Shown: piece by piece, positions 31,202 through 43,812 of the stretch
How the letters are laid out: each line of letters begins with the position of its first letter
Position numbering within the stretch: the first letter of the stretch is position 1
From: Mesostigma viride
Taxonomy: Eukaryota; Streptophyta; Mesostigmatophyceae; Mesostigmatales; Mesostigmataceae
Assembly: GCA_009746045.1 (NCBI GenBank)
Contig: RPFO01000165.1
Coordinates: forward strand, 2,583,521-2,637,520
Direction of reading: 5' to 3'
DNA length: 54,000 bases
Made by a program: the position numbers and the translations under genes
Notes under the pieces: generated by a model
What the model was told of the DNA's origin: nothing
Databases searched by the model: none
Seen by the model: the letters and a program-made list of their open reading frames with translations, nothing else

Positions 31202-32660
31202 CTGGAATCGGAGGTCTGTTTTTCTATTTGCATTTCGTGCCTGAGTAGTTAGGTTCATGCAATATTGTTCAGGCATTCTGGCGATGGTCGGAATTGCCGC
31301 AATTTGACTAACGAATATTGCAATAGTAAAGTCGACGATGGTCGAATTAGAGCATTAGATCCGGCGATGGTCGGCTAGTCTACGTTTTGTTATACTCCGT
31401 TTTGCTGGTTTGCACCCAACGGCATACCACCCACGGGACAGGTCATCACGGAGAGGCACGTGAATAAGCGAGTGGGACTCCTGCTGGCGAGAGGAGCGGA
31501 CACGAAATTGCGAGGTAGCTGGACAACGGCGCCCTGACTGCCGCCGGGGTGTCGGAATTCCTGCATCAGCTTTTTCCCTTTTATTCCGTGCATCCGGGCT
31601 TTTGGAAGCGGTAATCTGTTTTACTTCCTGACGGCCCACGATGGTGCCGCCTAGACGGAAAATGCGGTGTTCGTTTTGTTATATTTCCTGACGGCCCACG
31701 ATGGTGGTGCCCATGACGGAATTTCCGTTGTTCTCTTTTTAAACCGCTGCCTTACCTAGTGGGTTAGCATTTGTTTTCTTCCTTCTGCTGCGCATCTTTC
31801 TTTTTTTTTTTTTGACAGTTATAAGCCGGCCGCCCCTGAATCATCTCAGCCCCAGGTGAGAATCTGACCGATGGGTCGGAGAGACACCCTTCTTTGTACC
31901 AACCGATTGGTTTGAGGCGCATAAAAACAGTTTTTTTTTTATTGTGGTTCAAACCGTGTCGTGTCTTGTTGTCGCTTTGTCTTCTTCCTTTCCTGTCTTA
32001 AGCCGATGGGCTTATTGTGATGATTGTCATGTCTTAAGCCGATGGGCTTATTGTGATGATTTGTCTTATGCCGATGGGCTCATTGTGATGATTGTCATGT
32101 CTTAAGCCGATGGGCTTATTGTGATGATTGTCATGTCTTATGCCGATGGGCTCATTGGGATGGTTGTCATGTCATAAGCCGATGGGCTCAAAATATTGGT
32201 TCTCATGTCATACGCCCATGGGCAAGGACATTAGGCCATAAGTTGGGACAATGGTTGTGGCTTGACCTATACCTTCATAAGTTATACTGCATTTTAATTT
32301 AGATGCAACCCTATTACGGGCCCTAAACTTTATTATATTATAAGACAAAACATTAGACCTGCATTTAGCCGTGTAAAGGGGACCACGTACTAAGAGTAGG
32401 TCTAGGATTACTAATAATACTAGTGCTAGGACTACTAATAGTACTCATACAAGTTGACCCGGAATCAAGAGTGGTTCTAGTAGGACTACTATTACTAAGT
32501 GCTATAAAGGTGTGTGTGCGTGTGAGTGGACTTGTCTAAGGGGTGGGAAGACGGGGTGTGGTGATCCGTGACCCCGGCAGCCGGCCTCGAGTGCTGGACC
32601 TAAACACCTAATAGACTAGCACATCCAAAATCTCACGGTACGAGTAGCACTTAGGCAACG
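31202..32660 (+). other. Leader of gag-only element with tandem repeats
   Basis: Non-coding leader of about 1.45 kb. It contains repeated CGATGGTCGG/CGATGGTGG words (31283-31710) and, at 31996-32230, six or more copies of a 36-bp unit built around CTTAAGCCGATGGGCTTATT. Poly(T) runs lie near 31800 and 31930. A long repetitive leader may carry packaging or dimerisation signals; this is inference. Confidence 0.7.
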
Positions 32661-34397
32661 ATGGCGCACCGCGAGCTAATGACCGAGCTTCCCTCGGATG
32701 AAGACATAGATGTCCGGACGTTACGCTCGGGTCGTAGACTCGCACAACAACATGTACCATTGGACGATAGTCCGAGCACCCGTCCCGATGGGGGCGTGGG
32801 CCGTCCCGATGGGGGCGTGGTCCTAGAACATCATAGCCAAGTAGATAGTTACCAACACACGACGACCTCCCCGATGGGGGAATTACAAAATGGCCAAGCT
32901 GTCCGCTCGGACAGTGTTCCCAACACTGGGGTGCAGACCGAACGCATCCCAAGACCAGACGGTAGCCCAACTCGCTCGCAGCAGCATGGCCAAGCCGCCC
33001 GCTCGGGCGGTGTTCCCATGGCTCGTACACCACCCGGTAGGGAGGACGGAGTGTTAGGAGTGGTAGGCATATGACAAGGTTCAGTGCTAGGCACTGGCGC
33101 AGGCCGTGGCTTTGGGCGAGGGGCGCCGAATGGCACCCTAGTCCCAGGCCGTACCACGTCACGACCCCCTCGTCCCTCGTGGGGCGGGAGCGAAAATCGT
33201 CGGGATAGCTCACGTAGCGTCTCCTTTGCCAACGCGCGAAGGATGACGGGACATTGGAGTACCTCCTCCTCTGATGAGGAGCCACTAGAAGCAGATATAG
33301 TGGAGGAGGAGGAGGAGATGGAGCACGCGCACAGACAACGCCGCCGTCAGTCTGCAGGATCCACCATGAGTAGGCGAGTCAGGGACACGGACGTGAACCT
33401 GAACTTCAGCACCATCACGGCAGATGACCCGGGTTACGATCACCCACTTTACGCCCAAGCGCGACAGCAGACAGGAAGCTCCATGGCAGGACACCGGTCC
33501 AAGCATACTCTCCTGCCGCCCACGTTTGGGTGGCCTGAGCCACGGGAGTTCAGCGGCCCCAGACGGCAAAAACTTTTCAAGGCGCCGCCCATGCCCGACT
33601 TCAAGCACATCCCCAAGCTAAACAAGAGCATGAAGCCGCGAGACATCCAGGAGTGGGCTAGGCTGGTGAACAAGGCCATCACATTCTGGTCGAATTACCA
33701 CAACTGGGATCTGTCCACCGAGGACTTGATCGACTTGATCATCACCCAGGCCATGGACATCTCAGTTACACGACTGCTTCACTGCGATAGCATCGCGTCA
33801 CAGTCCTACCCCAAGGATATCCACGAGCTAATGGAACGAATTCAGCAGAAGCTCGTCCCACCAGACGCTGAGTTCCAGGAGCGCATCGCCTTTGGCGCAT
33901 TCCGACAGGGTGACATGCCCTACCGCGAGTTTGAGGTGGAGTTTGACGAGATGGCGAGTCGCCTATTGGATGTGTCGGGCCACGAGTACAAGATCCGCCT
34001 CATGGAGGCCATCCACCCTGATCTGCAGCTCGAGGCTAGGAAGAAGTTCGCAGACACCCCGTGGCATCTGTGGGACATGTCCAAGGTCAAAGCATATCTC
34101 CTCACTGCAGCCGACGACCACATGGCTAGTAGGACTGCACGCTCGACGCGGCGCGGTACTGACGCGTCGAATCCTGCAGACGAAGGCGACCACGCGGAGG
34201 AATCCCAAGCTGAGAAGGAGCAAGATGAGGGCGAGATCGGCGACGAGCAGAATGACTCCCAGGTCAATGCTCTACTCAATACCCGCAGCTGGCACATGCG
34301 GTGCTTCTATTGCCAGGAGATCGGTCACATGAAGCGCAACTGCCCGAAGTTGAGGAGAGGAGCAGACATGCCCGGAGACACGTCGGCAACCTATTGA
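32661..34397 (+). CDS. gag: Gag of the gag-only element, with in-frame TGA
   Basis: One reading frame from the ATG at 32661 (MAHRELMTEL) to 34397, interrupted by a single TGA at 33072-33074. The N-terminal part is low complexity with repeated PDGG motifs. The capsid-like core has MPDFKHIPKLNKSMKPRDIQ, AFGAFRQGDMPYREFEVEFD and LMEAIHPDLQLEARKKF. An acidic linker and a CCHC zinc knuckle, CFYCQEIGHMKRNC, close it. Motif order is like the chromovirus gag at 12119-13219, so a gypsy-type partner is likely. The TGA could be a mutation or a readthrough site; an ATG-like start after it (33084) would give a shorter gag of 437 residues. Confidence 0.82.
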
Positions 34398-36276
34398 ACA
34401 TGATCATGTGGACCCCTAGCTTTGCATTGCGGTTTGATACTCCGCCAACCTTTCTTTGGGAACGAACCAATCTGTTCCCTTCTTCCCTGGCAAGATGCTG
34501 CCAGGCTAAGGCCGGGCATGCAGGTCTGCCGCATAGTCGGCAGCCATTCCGAAATGCTGCGGCTGGGAGGTCTGACAATGATTCACCACTTGTCATGTCT
34601 GCCTACTATTAATTGCTCAGTGCCGACCACACCCCCGTTCCTTTTTATAGCCGTGGCAGCCTCTGCTCAATGTTGTGTTTGGCCGTGAAGTCGAGGATCC
34701 TTCGTGTGACATGCACAATGGCTTGCCGCAACTTAGGTATTGCTGCTAACGCCTATATACTAATATCGCATTGCCACATTTGACTGATTGACGAATCCCT
34801 AGTGTGTCACGTAGGCGCGACAAATCTGTCGACATCATAGTACTGTCTCCAGATCCATTTAGGGGGGGGAGGAGTCTGACAAGGTTATGATGAAACGACA
34901 GCAAGTGAAGGGCCAGTTCAGGTGTCAGATTATCGTACTTGACAGATCTGTCTGGTACTAGTTGTCTTTTCCTTTTTCCTGGACGGCTGCTGGCCAGCGA
35001 TGGCTGCCCTCAGCAGTTGGCATCATTCCAGAGGTTACTATATGTGGAGTCTTATTGTCTTTTTCAGCTGTGCATGGTCTAAGTTGTTATAGTTATGCAG
35101 TTGCTGTCTCCCTTCTTTCTCTTGGGGCTGGCTTCTTGCCACCCCGAGAATCAGCCTGACTTTTGTTTGTATATGCCATGCTTCTGCACGACCACAAGCG
35201 CAACCAACCCATGCACACAATCTTGCAGGTTTGAGTGGCGCCCATCACGCACTCTTCGTCGCTGAACGCTGATTTCCCGGTCGCTGAACACGGGACGCTA
35301 CATCAAGTAATCAATTCAGCGGTGCATGGTCTGACTGCACCATCAACATGCGGTTATTCTCCGATATGACCGAGCTGCAGGCTATCAACACAGCCACCGG
35401 TTCACGTACGGCTTCTCCTGATCGATTCAGTCGACAATTCAGACGACAACAACCCCAAGCAACTTTGATACGTATCGTCACGATTTCGATATAAACGTCA
35501 AGTAACTGATCAAGCTAGTCTGGCGCATGGCCAGACATCCCCGCCAGCAGCGGCCAGGACTACCTGCCTCACAGTCGCCTGGCATCACAATGGATGTCTT
35601 CAATCCACCGAATGGACCGGCACGATCAACGGCTATTATAGGCTTGCCGGATCCACCCTCTATGAATGTTGAGCGGATATAAGCTGCTCTCAAGGAACGG
35701 GTGTAGGATTGGTCATGAATCTGGTGTAACCCAGGGCGGATGCCTGAAATCATATAGGCTGAAGCTTAAGGCCTGGTGGGACCAGCTCATGAACGCTCCT
35801 ATAGCCCTATGTTCCATCTCAGGGCTCTAGGCCGACCGAGGGCTTCCTCGGTAGTATAGGAGGGCCTTACGCCCGCCCGGGTTTTTCGGCCCGGTAGATC
35901 TAGTGTGGGACCAAGGTCTTAGAGCTGGACACTTGGGCGACCTAAGGAAACAAATCCTGCCGGGACAGGCCTATCCGTGGGGAGAGTCCCTATTCGAGCG
36001 CGACCCCCCTCCGATCGCTAGTGCCCAGGATCGTGCCCCCCGATCGCTGTGGCTAGGATCGTGCGCGCCCGCCGTCCGATCGTGCCCCCGATCGTGCGCG
36101 CGCCCGCCTCGAATCACTATATAGGGTGGGCTCCAGCGGATACCCGGTTTGATGCGTGACTAAGGGAAGCCTAGGGAGAAGGCAACGAGGCCAAGGTCTG
36201 GATAGCGCATGAGCCAAACTATTTGTACCCTTCGCTTGAAGGGAGTGGGCTCCCTTCCCCGATGGGGGGGGAGGAG
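34398..36276 (+). other. Non-coding 3' region of gag-only element
   Basis: About 1.9 kb after gag without pol motifs. An internal AGGGGGGGGAGGAG tract (about 34860-34873) resembles the true polypurine tract before the right LTR and may mark the end of a captured or older element. Repeated CCGATCG/GATCGTGC words lie at 36010-36110, followed by CTATATAGG. Frames here show no family motifs. Confidence 0.5.
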
Positions 36277-36989
36277 TGTAGCGTGCCGGCTAGGGTCGAA
36301 CCTAGTGAGCACGAGAAAGTTTGGCAAAAGAAATATGGTATAAAAAGATACGTGCAAAAGAGATAGATACCTAGGGTGGTTTGAAGTCCATACCTTCCGG
36401 TGCACACCTCTGCATGTGTATACGAGGGTGCGGACAGTCGATATCTAGAGCAATATTGGTGACATTGGGATATATATCGATGGATGTGTGTCCGATGGCA
36501 TAACGTAACGATGGTTACCACGGACATGGTTAGAGGTCGATCAGCCCTATGTTCGACCCGTAGTTCGGCACACTACAATGAACTTCAGGCCGTAACTTAG
36601 TGACGGGTGAATTTGGGCCACACGAGTGGATCAGCCAGCTGGTGCCGAGTGCCGACCTAGTGGCACTGCTTGGCATAAAGGCGTGCGAGGACGATGCACA
36701 AGACAGTCGTTCGTCAATCCGCCGACTCACCCACCTCAGTTAAACTGAGTTCCGAATTTATTCCTTCTAATACAATCATGTCTGACGCATAAACTTGTTC
36801 AACGGCAATTGCAAGAACACAAGAAGGTAATCATTATAATGCTTCTGGGCCTACGCTGTGATGACAGCAAGTAGCCCATAGTTTAGTGATTCCCTTTCCC
36901 TCTCAGGCAGGCAACAAACCGGGACGATGGTCCCGTAGATAGAAACGATCTTTCCCAACGTGCCTGGCCGATGGGCTTGGCACGTTACA
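36277..36989 (+). repeat. 3' LTR of gag-only element
   Basis: 713 bp, almost identical to 30489-31201 (differences at the GGGCTTGGCACG end). It is preceded by a polypurine tract at 36264-36276 and followed by the ATAGG duplication at 36990-36994. Near-identity of the LTRs means the insertion is recent. Confidence 0.93.
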
Positions 36990-36994
36990 ATAGG

Positions 36995-38467
36995 GGTTAG
37001 CAAGGAAGCTGAGGACTGACTGACTGTCAGTGCATGAGCAAGTGTGCCACCACCCCAGCACTGCTGCCTGCTTGCATCTGCAACCAAACCAGCACATGAT
37101 TCAAGTACCTGGCATGAAGCACTGCTGACACCACTGCCCTGCACTCAGCAGCATTGCTGCTGACAGCCTTGCGTCTATGCAACCGGCTGTACCATGAAAT
37201 GAGAGACAAGGGTGCATCATCATTCTGCACAAAATACAAGCCTGACTCCCTTGCCTGCAACTTGGTAATCTGCCTGGACTCCATGGAACTATCCATCATA
37301 GCTTGGATGTGAATGGTTTTGTGGAGATCCAAGGAGTGCAGGATAAGGGGAGGGCCGTCCTGGAGAGTTTTGGTGATGGCTTTATGACCTACTTGCATCA
37401 AGACATCATCATCAACTCTGCTAACCACAGCCAGGTGAGGTGCACAAGTTGAGCACAACCACCCCAGCTTGCCTCTAATGGTGGGACAGGCACCAGGTTT
37501 GATTTTTGATTGCAGAACCTCCAAGCAACTGTGCATGTAATTCTTGGGAGAGTAAAGTGCACACACCCACTGGTTTTGATGCTGCTGGAGTTGTAACATT
37601 GTGCCACAAAATTTTATGGCAGTGGTGCCCAGCTCTACTTGCTTGCCAATCTCAAAGTGCTGTGACACTTGTTGAATAAACTCATCTACAGCACGCCTTG
37701 GCCCAGCAATCAGCTGATCATCCCCATGCCACACAAAGGTGAGTATGCCATGAGGGTGTGGGACCACAAAGTAGCAAGGGTCTATGTCATCATATCTAGC
37801 CCCTAGCTTTTCAAACACAGCCTGAGCTGACATCCTGAAAATGCGAGGAGCTGATTGCAGCCCTTCAACACCTATGTTAGCTTTCAGGTACTGCTGCGGG
37901 ATGTGTTTTGCCCATACTCTGGGAGTGGAGACTACATACACCTGACCATGCCACACTTGTTGTGCTATCTCAGGTGAAGCCCTTCAAGAAAGCCCTTTTA
38001 ATGTCTGTAGCCTTACATACATAGTCATCCCCGTCATTGAGATGACCCACAAAGACAGACAGCAAGATTTTTAGAGAGGTCTGCTGAATGCCTGGCGTGT
38101 ACAACTCTGCCTCTGTCAGATCAGTGGTGCCCTTGAACTCTGTCACACAGGGTCTAGCATGGAAAATGACTGACCCATCTGCTGCTGGCTTATGTTTGCA
38201 CACAAACTTCAGGCGCAAGTGCTTGCACCCTGCAGGCTTTTTGTCAATAGGTGTGACAGGTGGAGTGTGAGAGGGGCTAAGAGGATCTGGCACTACCCAT
38301 TCTTCCCTGGCCTTATTGAAGGCCTCCACCCATTTTAGGAAACCTATGTGTGTGCGACAGTCTTGCTCTATCTGTTCATAAGAAAGCGGAGACATTTTAG
38401 CCACATCATGCTTGCCCAAGCCAAAGGAGGTGGGATGAAGTTTTTGGTTGTGAACCAAGTCTGCCAC
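36995..38467 (-). CDS. pol: Copia reverse transcriptase and RNase H
   Basis: Two main frames (38467-37970, 37956-37027), with a third short one at the end, joined by one-base shifts near 37960 and 37035. RT begins with VCKHKPAADGSVIFHARPCV and KATDIKRAFLKGF, typical of copia (RVT_2). The catalytic box reads HGDD (FVWHGDDQLIAG, about 37720-37734) where YVDD is usual. RNase H shows SWYSRLHRRKAVSSNAAECR and TDSQSVLSFL. The last part of RNase H lies beyond the insertion at 30280-30483. Both aspartates of the RT box are present, so the chemistry could be intact. Confidence 0.85.
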
Positions 38468-38579
38468 ACAAGGTTCTTGCCCTGGGGCATACTTGGGGGT
38501 AGCAAATTTTACAGAAGCAATGTTGGTGTGAATAAGTTTTTGAAGAGAAATTTTGAAATGATTCAGATCAACACCACCC

Positions 38580-38905
38580 AGTCCTGGATGGATAGTCTAT
38601 CACTGGAGATAATGACACCAGGGTAAGAGAGAAAAGGATCCCCAACAAAGCATTACCTTTATAACCTTCCAATACCTGAAAAGGGTGGGGATACCAAGTA
38701 TAGTCAACATGACCTGACCTTGTACCTTGAGGGATGACTGCCCTGAGAAATCAGCCACATGGTGCCAGGGTGAAGGTTCCAAAGGCATATGGGGCACAGC
38801 CAGGGCACTGATAATGCTGACCTGGGCTTGTGTGTCCACTGCAACCATAAATGGGCTATTGTCATTCTGCCCAACCTTCCCCACCTTAGCTGATCCTGCA
38901 GCAGT
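38580..38905 (-). CDS. Retropepsin-like domain between integrase and RT
   Basis: The frame 39064-38600 contains PFMVAVDTQAQVSIISALAV, like a retropepsin active site but with Gln in place of Gly in the DTG triad, then DFSGQSSLKVQGQVMLTILG, matching the flap region. After a shift near 38650, ALLGDPFLSYPGVIISSDR matches the usual end of the fold (ILG-x-x-FL). No protease was found in the normal place between the zinc knuckle and integrase, where only about 70 residues are available. The DTQ may mean low or no activity, or a changed codon. Identity is inferred from motif order. Confidence 0.6.
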
Positions 38906-40103
38906 TTGAGCTTTAGCTCTATGAGCTGATTGTAAAATGCGAACAGCTTCTGCTAGGCTGCGTTTGGAAGGTGCAGCTAGTGGCTGAGCTATGTTCACAA
39001 TTGAAGAGGTGAGAGGTTGCTGATCACCTGTTTTGCCAATTGACCCTCTGCTGCAGGGGGCCAAGCCTGCAGTGACTGCCTACAATCATCAAGGGTGACC
39101 TGGGTGTCACAGTGGGTGTGGCTCTCACACTCACCAGTGGGTGTTCCAAACAACCACTCACTGGGCAACGCTGGGATGCCAGGCAACTGTACAGGGCTGT
39201 CGGCCAACAGCTCTTCCTCCTCTGCCACGTCTGACACAGTTGGAAAATACAATTTCATCCTGTGAGGTGAACACCTGTGAATCTTTCCCGTGTCATTGTG
39301 TTTAACCAGCACTGTCCTGCCAGTGGTGTTAAACTTTAGGATGGTGGCTGGCCCATGCCAGGTACCCACCTTGCCTAGTCCCGACTCCTTGTAGAATAGG
39401 ACCTGATCCCCTTCTCTGAAGGTGGGACGTGGATGCTTTGCATCCTTGACAGCTAACCTGCTAGCTGTATGTGCTCGCTGTGCGTTGTATAGGGCTAGTA
39501 CCTCAGGTGGATAAATGCCTGCATGCAATCCATCTGGTGTAATGATCACCCCTTGTGGGGTTTTCATGAGTGGCCTCCTGTTGAGGACTTGGCACAACCT
39601 GGTGGACCACAGAGCTCTGTCAGCATATGACCCACTGTCAGCCAGCAGATTACCATCTTCCTTGGCTACAAGGGTTTTAATGGACCTGATGGCCCTTTCA
39701 ATAATGCCTTGCCTCTCATGATCTTCTAGCCCAGCCAGATCAATAGCCTCACACCCTGGTTCATTGGCAAGACACGTGAACTGTTGATCCAGTAACAATG
39801 CCTCCACAGGGTAGTACCTGGCCTGAGCAATCAAGAGAGCCCTGAGCAACTGTGTCTTGTCCATTCCAGGTAATGGTTCAATGGTTGTGTACCGTGACCA
39901 TGCATCTTTAAGTGCCAAGTAAGATTGTCCTTTTATATGAAAGACATCTCCTACCACCCTGCCCTTGCACTTAGGTGGGGTAGCTACATGCCACTTAGGG
40001 GGTTTGGGTGCATTGAACTGACAATGCTGGCAGTGGGATCTGACCACCTGGCATGCACGTCTGAGTGCTGCCCCCCCTATTGCTGCTGCCACCACCTCTG
40101 CAC

Positions 40104-40823
<720 letters not shown>

Positions 40824-41202
40824 GGTGACAGGCCTCTTGCTCCTATCCTCCCTCTCCCTATCCTCCTCCTCCTTCCTCCCCCCTGACCCTCTTTACAGAG
40901 GTGCCCATGGCCCCCTGGCTGAGGGGGCCAGGGCCAGCTTGATATAATCCAATGCCTCCTTCATGTCCTCCCAGTACTTTGCCATTCCTGTTGCAAGCAT
41001 AGCGTAGTGTTTTTGTCAAGTTTGAGTTTCTCAGGAAAAGCATGCAGCAAGAACTTGTGATCTAGCTGCTGGACATCAGGACGGGCTTTGATGGCTAGCT
41101 CATATTTCTTGGTCTCAGCCACATAGTCTAGGAGTGACCCTGTATTCCTCTACCCACCTGAATGCCCCATACATATCCACAGATGAGGGGGTGGAGAGGA
41201 GG

Positions 41203-43336
41203 TCAGTTAGCTCCTTCATGAAGCCTCCCAACTGCCCTAGCCTGTGTCCTGCCACTGGGATACCTACGCTGGAAGACAAGGATGAGATTCTGAATCTGAG
41301 AGGAGGACTGATGGTAAAAATCCCCCTGCATGAGAGACCCAAACCAGTTCTTGACATTCAGTTCCTCCCTAGCCAGCTGGAGAGAGAGAAGTACATGGTT
41401 CCCCTGCTCCCTAGTATGCCCCTCAGGCAGCCCCCTGACATTGATCCTATCCACAGGACGGTTTTCATTGTATGTGGGCCACCTGGAGGGGGATGCAGGG
41501 GGAGAGGGAGAAGATGGGGTTGCTGCTGCAGCATTCACAGGAGAGACCTGCTGAGAGGGAGGTGCTACTTGAGTGAGCTGAGCAGGAGGGGCAAGCATGG
41601 GCTGCGTAGGATGGGTAGGCAACATAGGGGTGGGCTGGGTAGGGGTGTGAGTATGTGTGACTTCCCGCCGCCTGCTGCGGGCCTCCTCCCAGTCATGGAA
41701 GGTGGGAGAGAGAGACACGTCATCGTCAGTAGGGTTAGTAAAGTCATGATGCAGCCAGGTAGGCAACCACCTACCAGCCCCGGACAGAATGGCATTGTGC
41801 AGGTGCTCCAGGCGTCGCACCAGGCGACCCCTGTCACCCTGCACCCTCCTCCCTGCAAGGAGGGCCTGCAGGGCAGGCAGCAAGGCGTCACACACCCTAC
41901 GTGTGTCCTCGTGGAGGTTGGGCAAGCCCAGTAAGTGCGTAATGATCGCACAAACCAAACTGCCCGCCTCCGCGATGTGCAGCTGCTGACTCCTGTCAGC
42001 CAGCCCGCGGAAGGATGCTGTGGCAGCCTGAATGGCCCGCCCCACGTGCTCATCCCCCAGGGTGATCATGTCACGACCTTCCAGATCACCCTCCAGCACT
42101 TCCGGCTGCTGCCCCGCCAGGGTGGGACCCTGAGGCCCACCCGGCCCAGCCAAGGCCTTGTCCTTGGGGCGCCTGGAGGGGGCCTGCCCTCCAGAGCCGC
42201 TGGAGGTGCCAGTGACACCCTCCATGGGAGTTTCCTCCCCCGCCTGCGCCGGAGGCGCCGGCGTCGCTGCCGGGGTCCCTGCAACCCCGGGAGCTGGCGT
42301 CGCCGCCGGGGTCCCTGCAACCCCGGTGGCCTCCTCAGCCACCTGGCCCCCCGCGCTGGGCGGGGGAGCCCGCTGCTGAGGCTGGACCCTCTGCCCTGCC
42401 AGAGGGTCCTGGGTGGTTACACCACCCGTTGGTGTGGTAGGGGCGACTGCCGCCCCGCGCTCCGCCGTAGGCGGCGTCGCAGCCGCCTCGCGCCTCTCAT
42501 TGCCCCAGCCAACTGGCGTGACTTGGGGCCACGCAGGCAACGGGGTCAGCGCGATCTCCTGCTTGGCCACCACCTGCAGCGCGTCTCGCTGACGCTGCCG
42601 GGATGCCCACTGATCCACCGTGCCCGGATTGTGCCTCGGCCGGTTGGCAAAGCAACGCATCCAGACCGCCACCTGGATCAGATTGAACGTCATCCGCAAA
42701 CGACGCTCGATCATCGCATGCGTCCGATGAACATCGAACGCTGTCGCCCCCTCGTCGAAAGTCAACGGAAACCGCTGACGAAGAACCCATGCAGCCATTC
42801 ACGGAGATGAACTCCGGAATGTCATCTTCCCCAAGAGGGAGACGATACGGCAGACGCCCGAACTCGACGGGCAACGGGACATGCTCGCCGTAGCGATCAA
42901 TGTCCATAGTGGCCATTTGGCGGCCCACCGATAAGTTGCCAGACGTCGCAGGCGTCTGGGAAGAAACCTCTAGCGAGGGCCGCGGCCTCGCGGGCGGCAC
43001 CTCCCCGTCCTCCTCGGAGGAATCGCTGCGTTCACGACCCCCATCACCTGCGATGGGGGTGTCACGTGCCCGGGGTTCCTGCCCCCCGGGTGCCATGGCG
43101 GACGAGCCGCCAGCGGGAAACGAGCGTCCTCTCGCCAGCCCCCGGGCGCCGGCCCCCACCTGCGGGGTCCGACGCCGTGGGTTATCGGCAACCACTGTGC
43201 TGAAAGTGACGTTGGGCGTCACCCTCGGTGGCACGGTGGCGGAGGGCGAGCCCTCCGGCGAGAGGCGGGGGGATGTGCGCCTGGCCGGCGCCTTCCCCTT
43301 CTGGTTGTCCTTTCCGGAATTGTTGTTGGAAGCCAT
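41203..43336 (-). CDS. gag: Copia gag N-terminal and middle part
   Basis: The start is the ATG at 43336 (MASNNNSGKDNQKG), 20 bases after the 5' LTR. The first frame runs to about 42790 and the second (to 41203) takes over after a one-base shift. The region has a basic N-terminus, Pro/Ala-rich low-complexity stretches (AGTPAATPAPG repeats near 42270) and a helical part (ELNVKNWFGSLMQGDFYHQ) like copia capsid cores. Further gag sequence continues in other frames down to the ATG-headed frame at 40823. It lacks a signature motif, so the assignment rests on position after the LTR and before the zinc knuckles. Confidence 0.7.
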
Positions 43337-43343
43337 TGTCAAA

Positions 43344-43356
43344 CGATTTCAGTCCA
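43344..43356 (-). promoter_or_regulatory. Copia primer binding site
   Basis: Immediately after the 5' LTR end (AACT) the minus strand reads TGGACTGAAATCG. TGG is the complement of a tRNA CCA end, and zero spacing to the LTR is normal. Which tRNA is used cannot be told from the window. Confidence 0.6.
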
Positions 43357-43812
43357 AGTTGGAATGAGCCGGGAGACGAAGGACAACTAACGAAAGCTGG
43401 AAATGAGAATGATGATTGTATTAGCAATAATACAAGGAATGCAAGGAAAGCTTGAGGGCTCAGGATGGAACTGGGCAAACTCGGGTGCTGCGGCACTCCC
43501 CAGTGCTACGCCTATATGCCTATGGCAGTGCTCACTGCAGCACCTGCCAGTGGACAACTGTACACTGCAATGCCATGCGACCACGTCACTAGCAACCAGC
43601 TACACTCGGCCCGTCAGACCCGGATAACCCGGATCTGGCGGGTCGAGCTAGAGCCTAGGAACAGTCTGGCACTAACTGCACGTCAGTCCACATGACACCG
43701 CAGTACCGTACGACCTGCCGTACAGTACTAAGGTGTCCCGCTCAGCCGCGGTAGGCAATACGCGGCGCGCAGGCCGGAAATCCGTGTGTCAGCCTAAGCA
43801 TCGCATCTAACT
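43357..43812 (-). repeat. Copia 5' LTR
   Basis: 456 bp, nearly identical to 28750-29208, with AGTT...AACT ends. It is followed on the right by the AGGAG target duplication (43813-43817), after which the transposase exon resumes with tactg and a GTAGTAAG splice donor. Confidence 0.92.

Larger units (their letters stand above)
30489..36989 (+). mobile_element. Gag-only LTR retrotransposon (TR-GAG-like)
   Basis: A complete element of 6501 bp with 713-bp LTRs and a perfect 5-bp ATAGG target duplication (30484-30488, 36990-36994). LTR ends are TGTAGCGTGCC and GGCACGTTACA, an 11-bp inverted pair with one mismatch. A likely primer binding site, TGGAATCGGAGG (31203-31214), follows the left LTR by one base, and a G8-type polypurine tract (36264-36276) precedes the right LTR. 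Inside is only a gag ORF; no protease, RT or integrase is found. It must therefore borrow enzymes from another element. Similar non-autonomous gag-only elements are known in plants. Confidence 0.9.

Noticed and set aside
41934-42810. 291-codon plus-strand frame
   Set aside because: It is antisense to the copia gag; the Arg/Pro/Gly-rich content comes from the GC-rich template.
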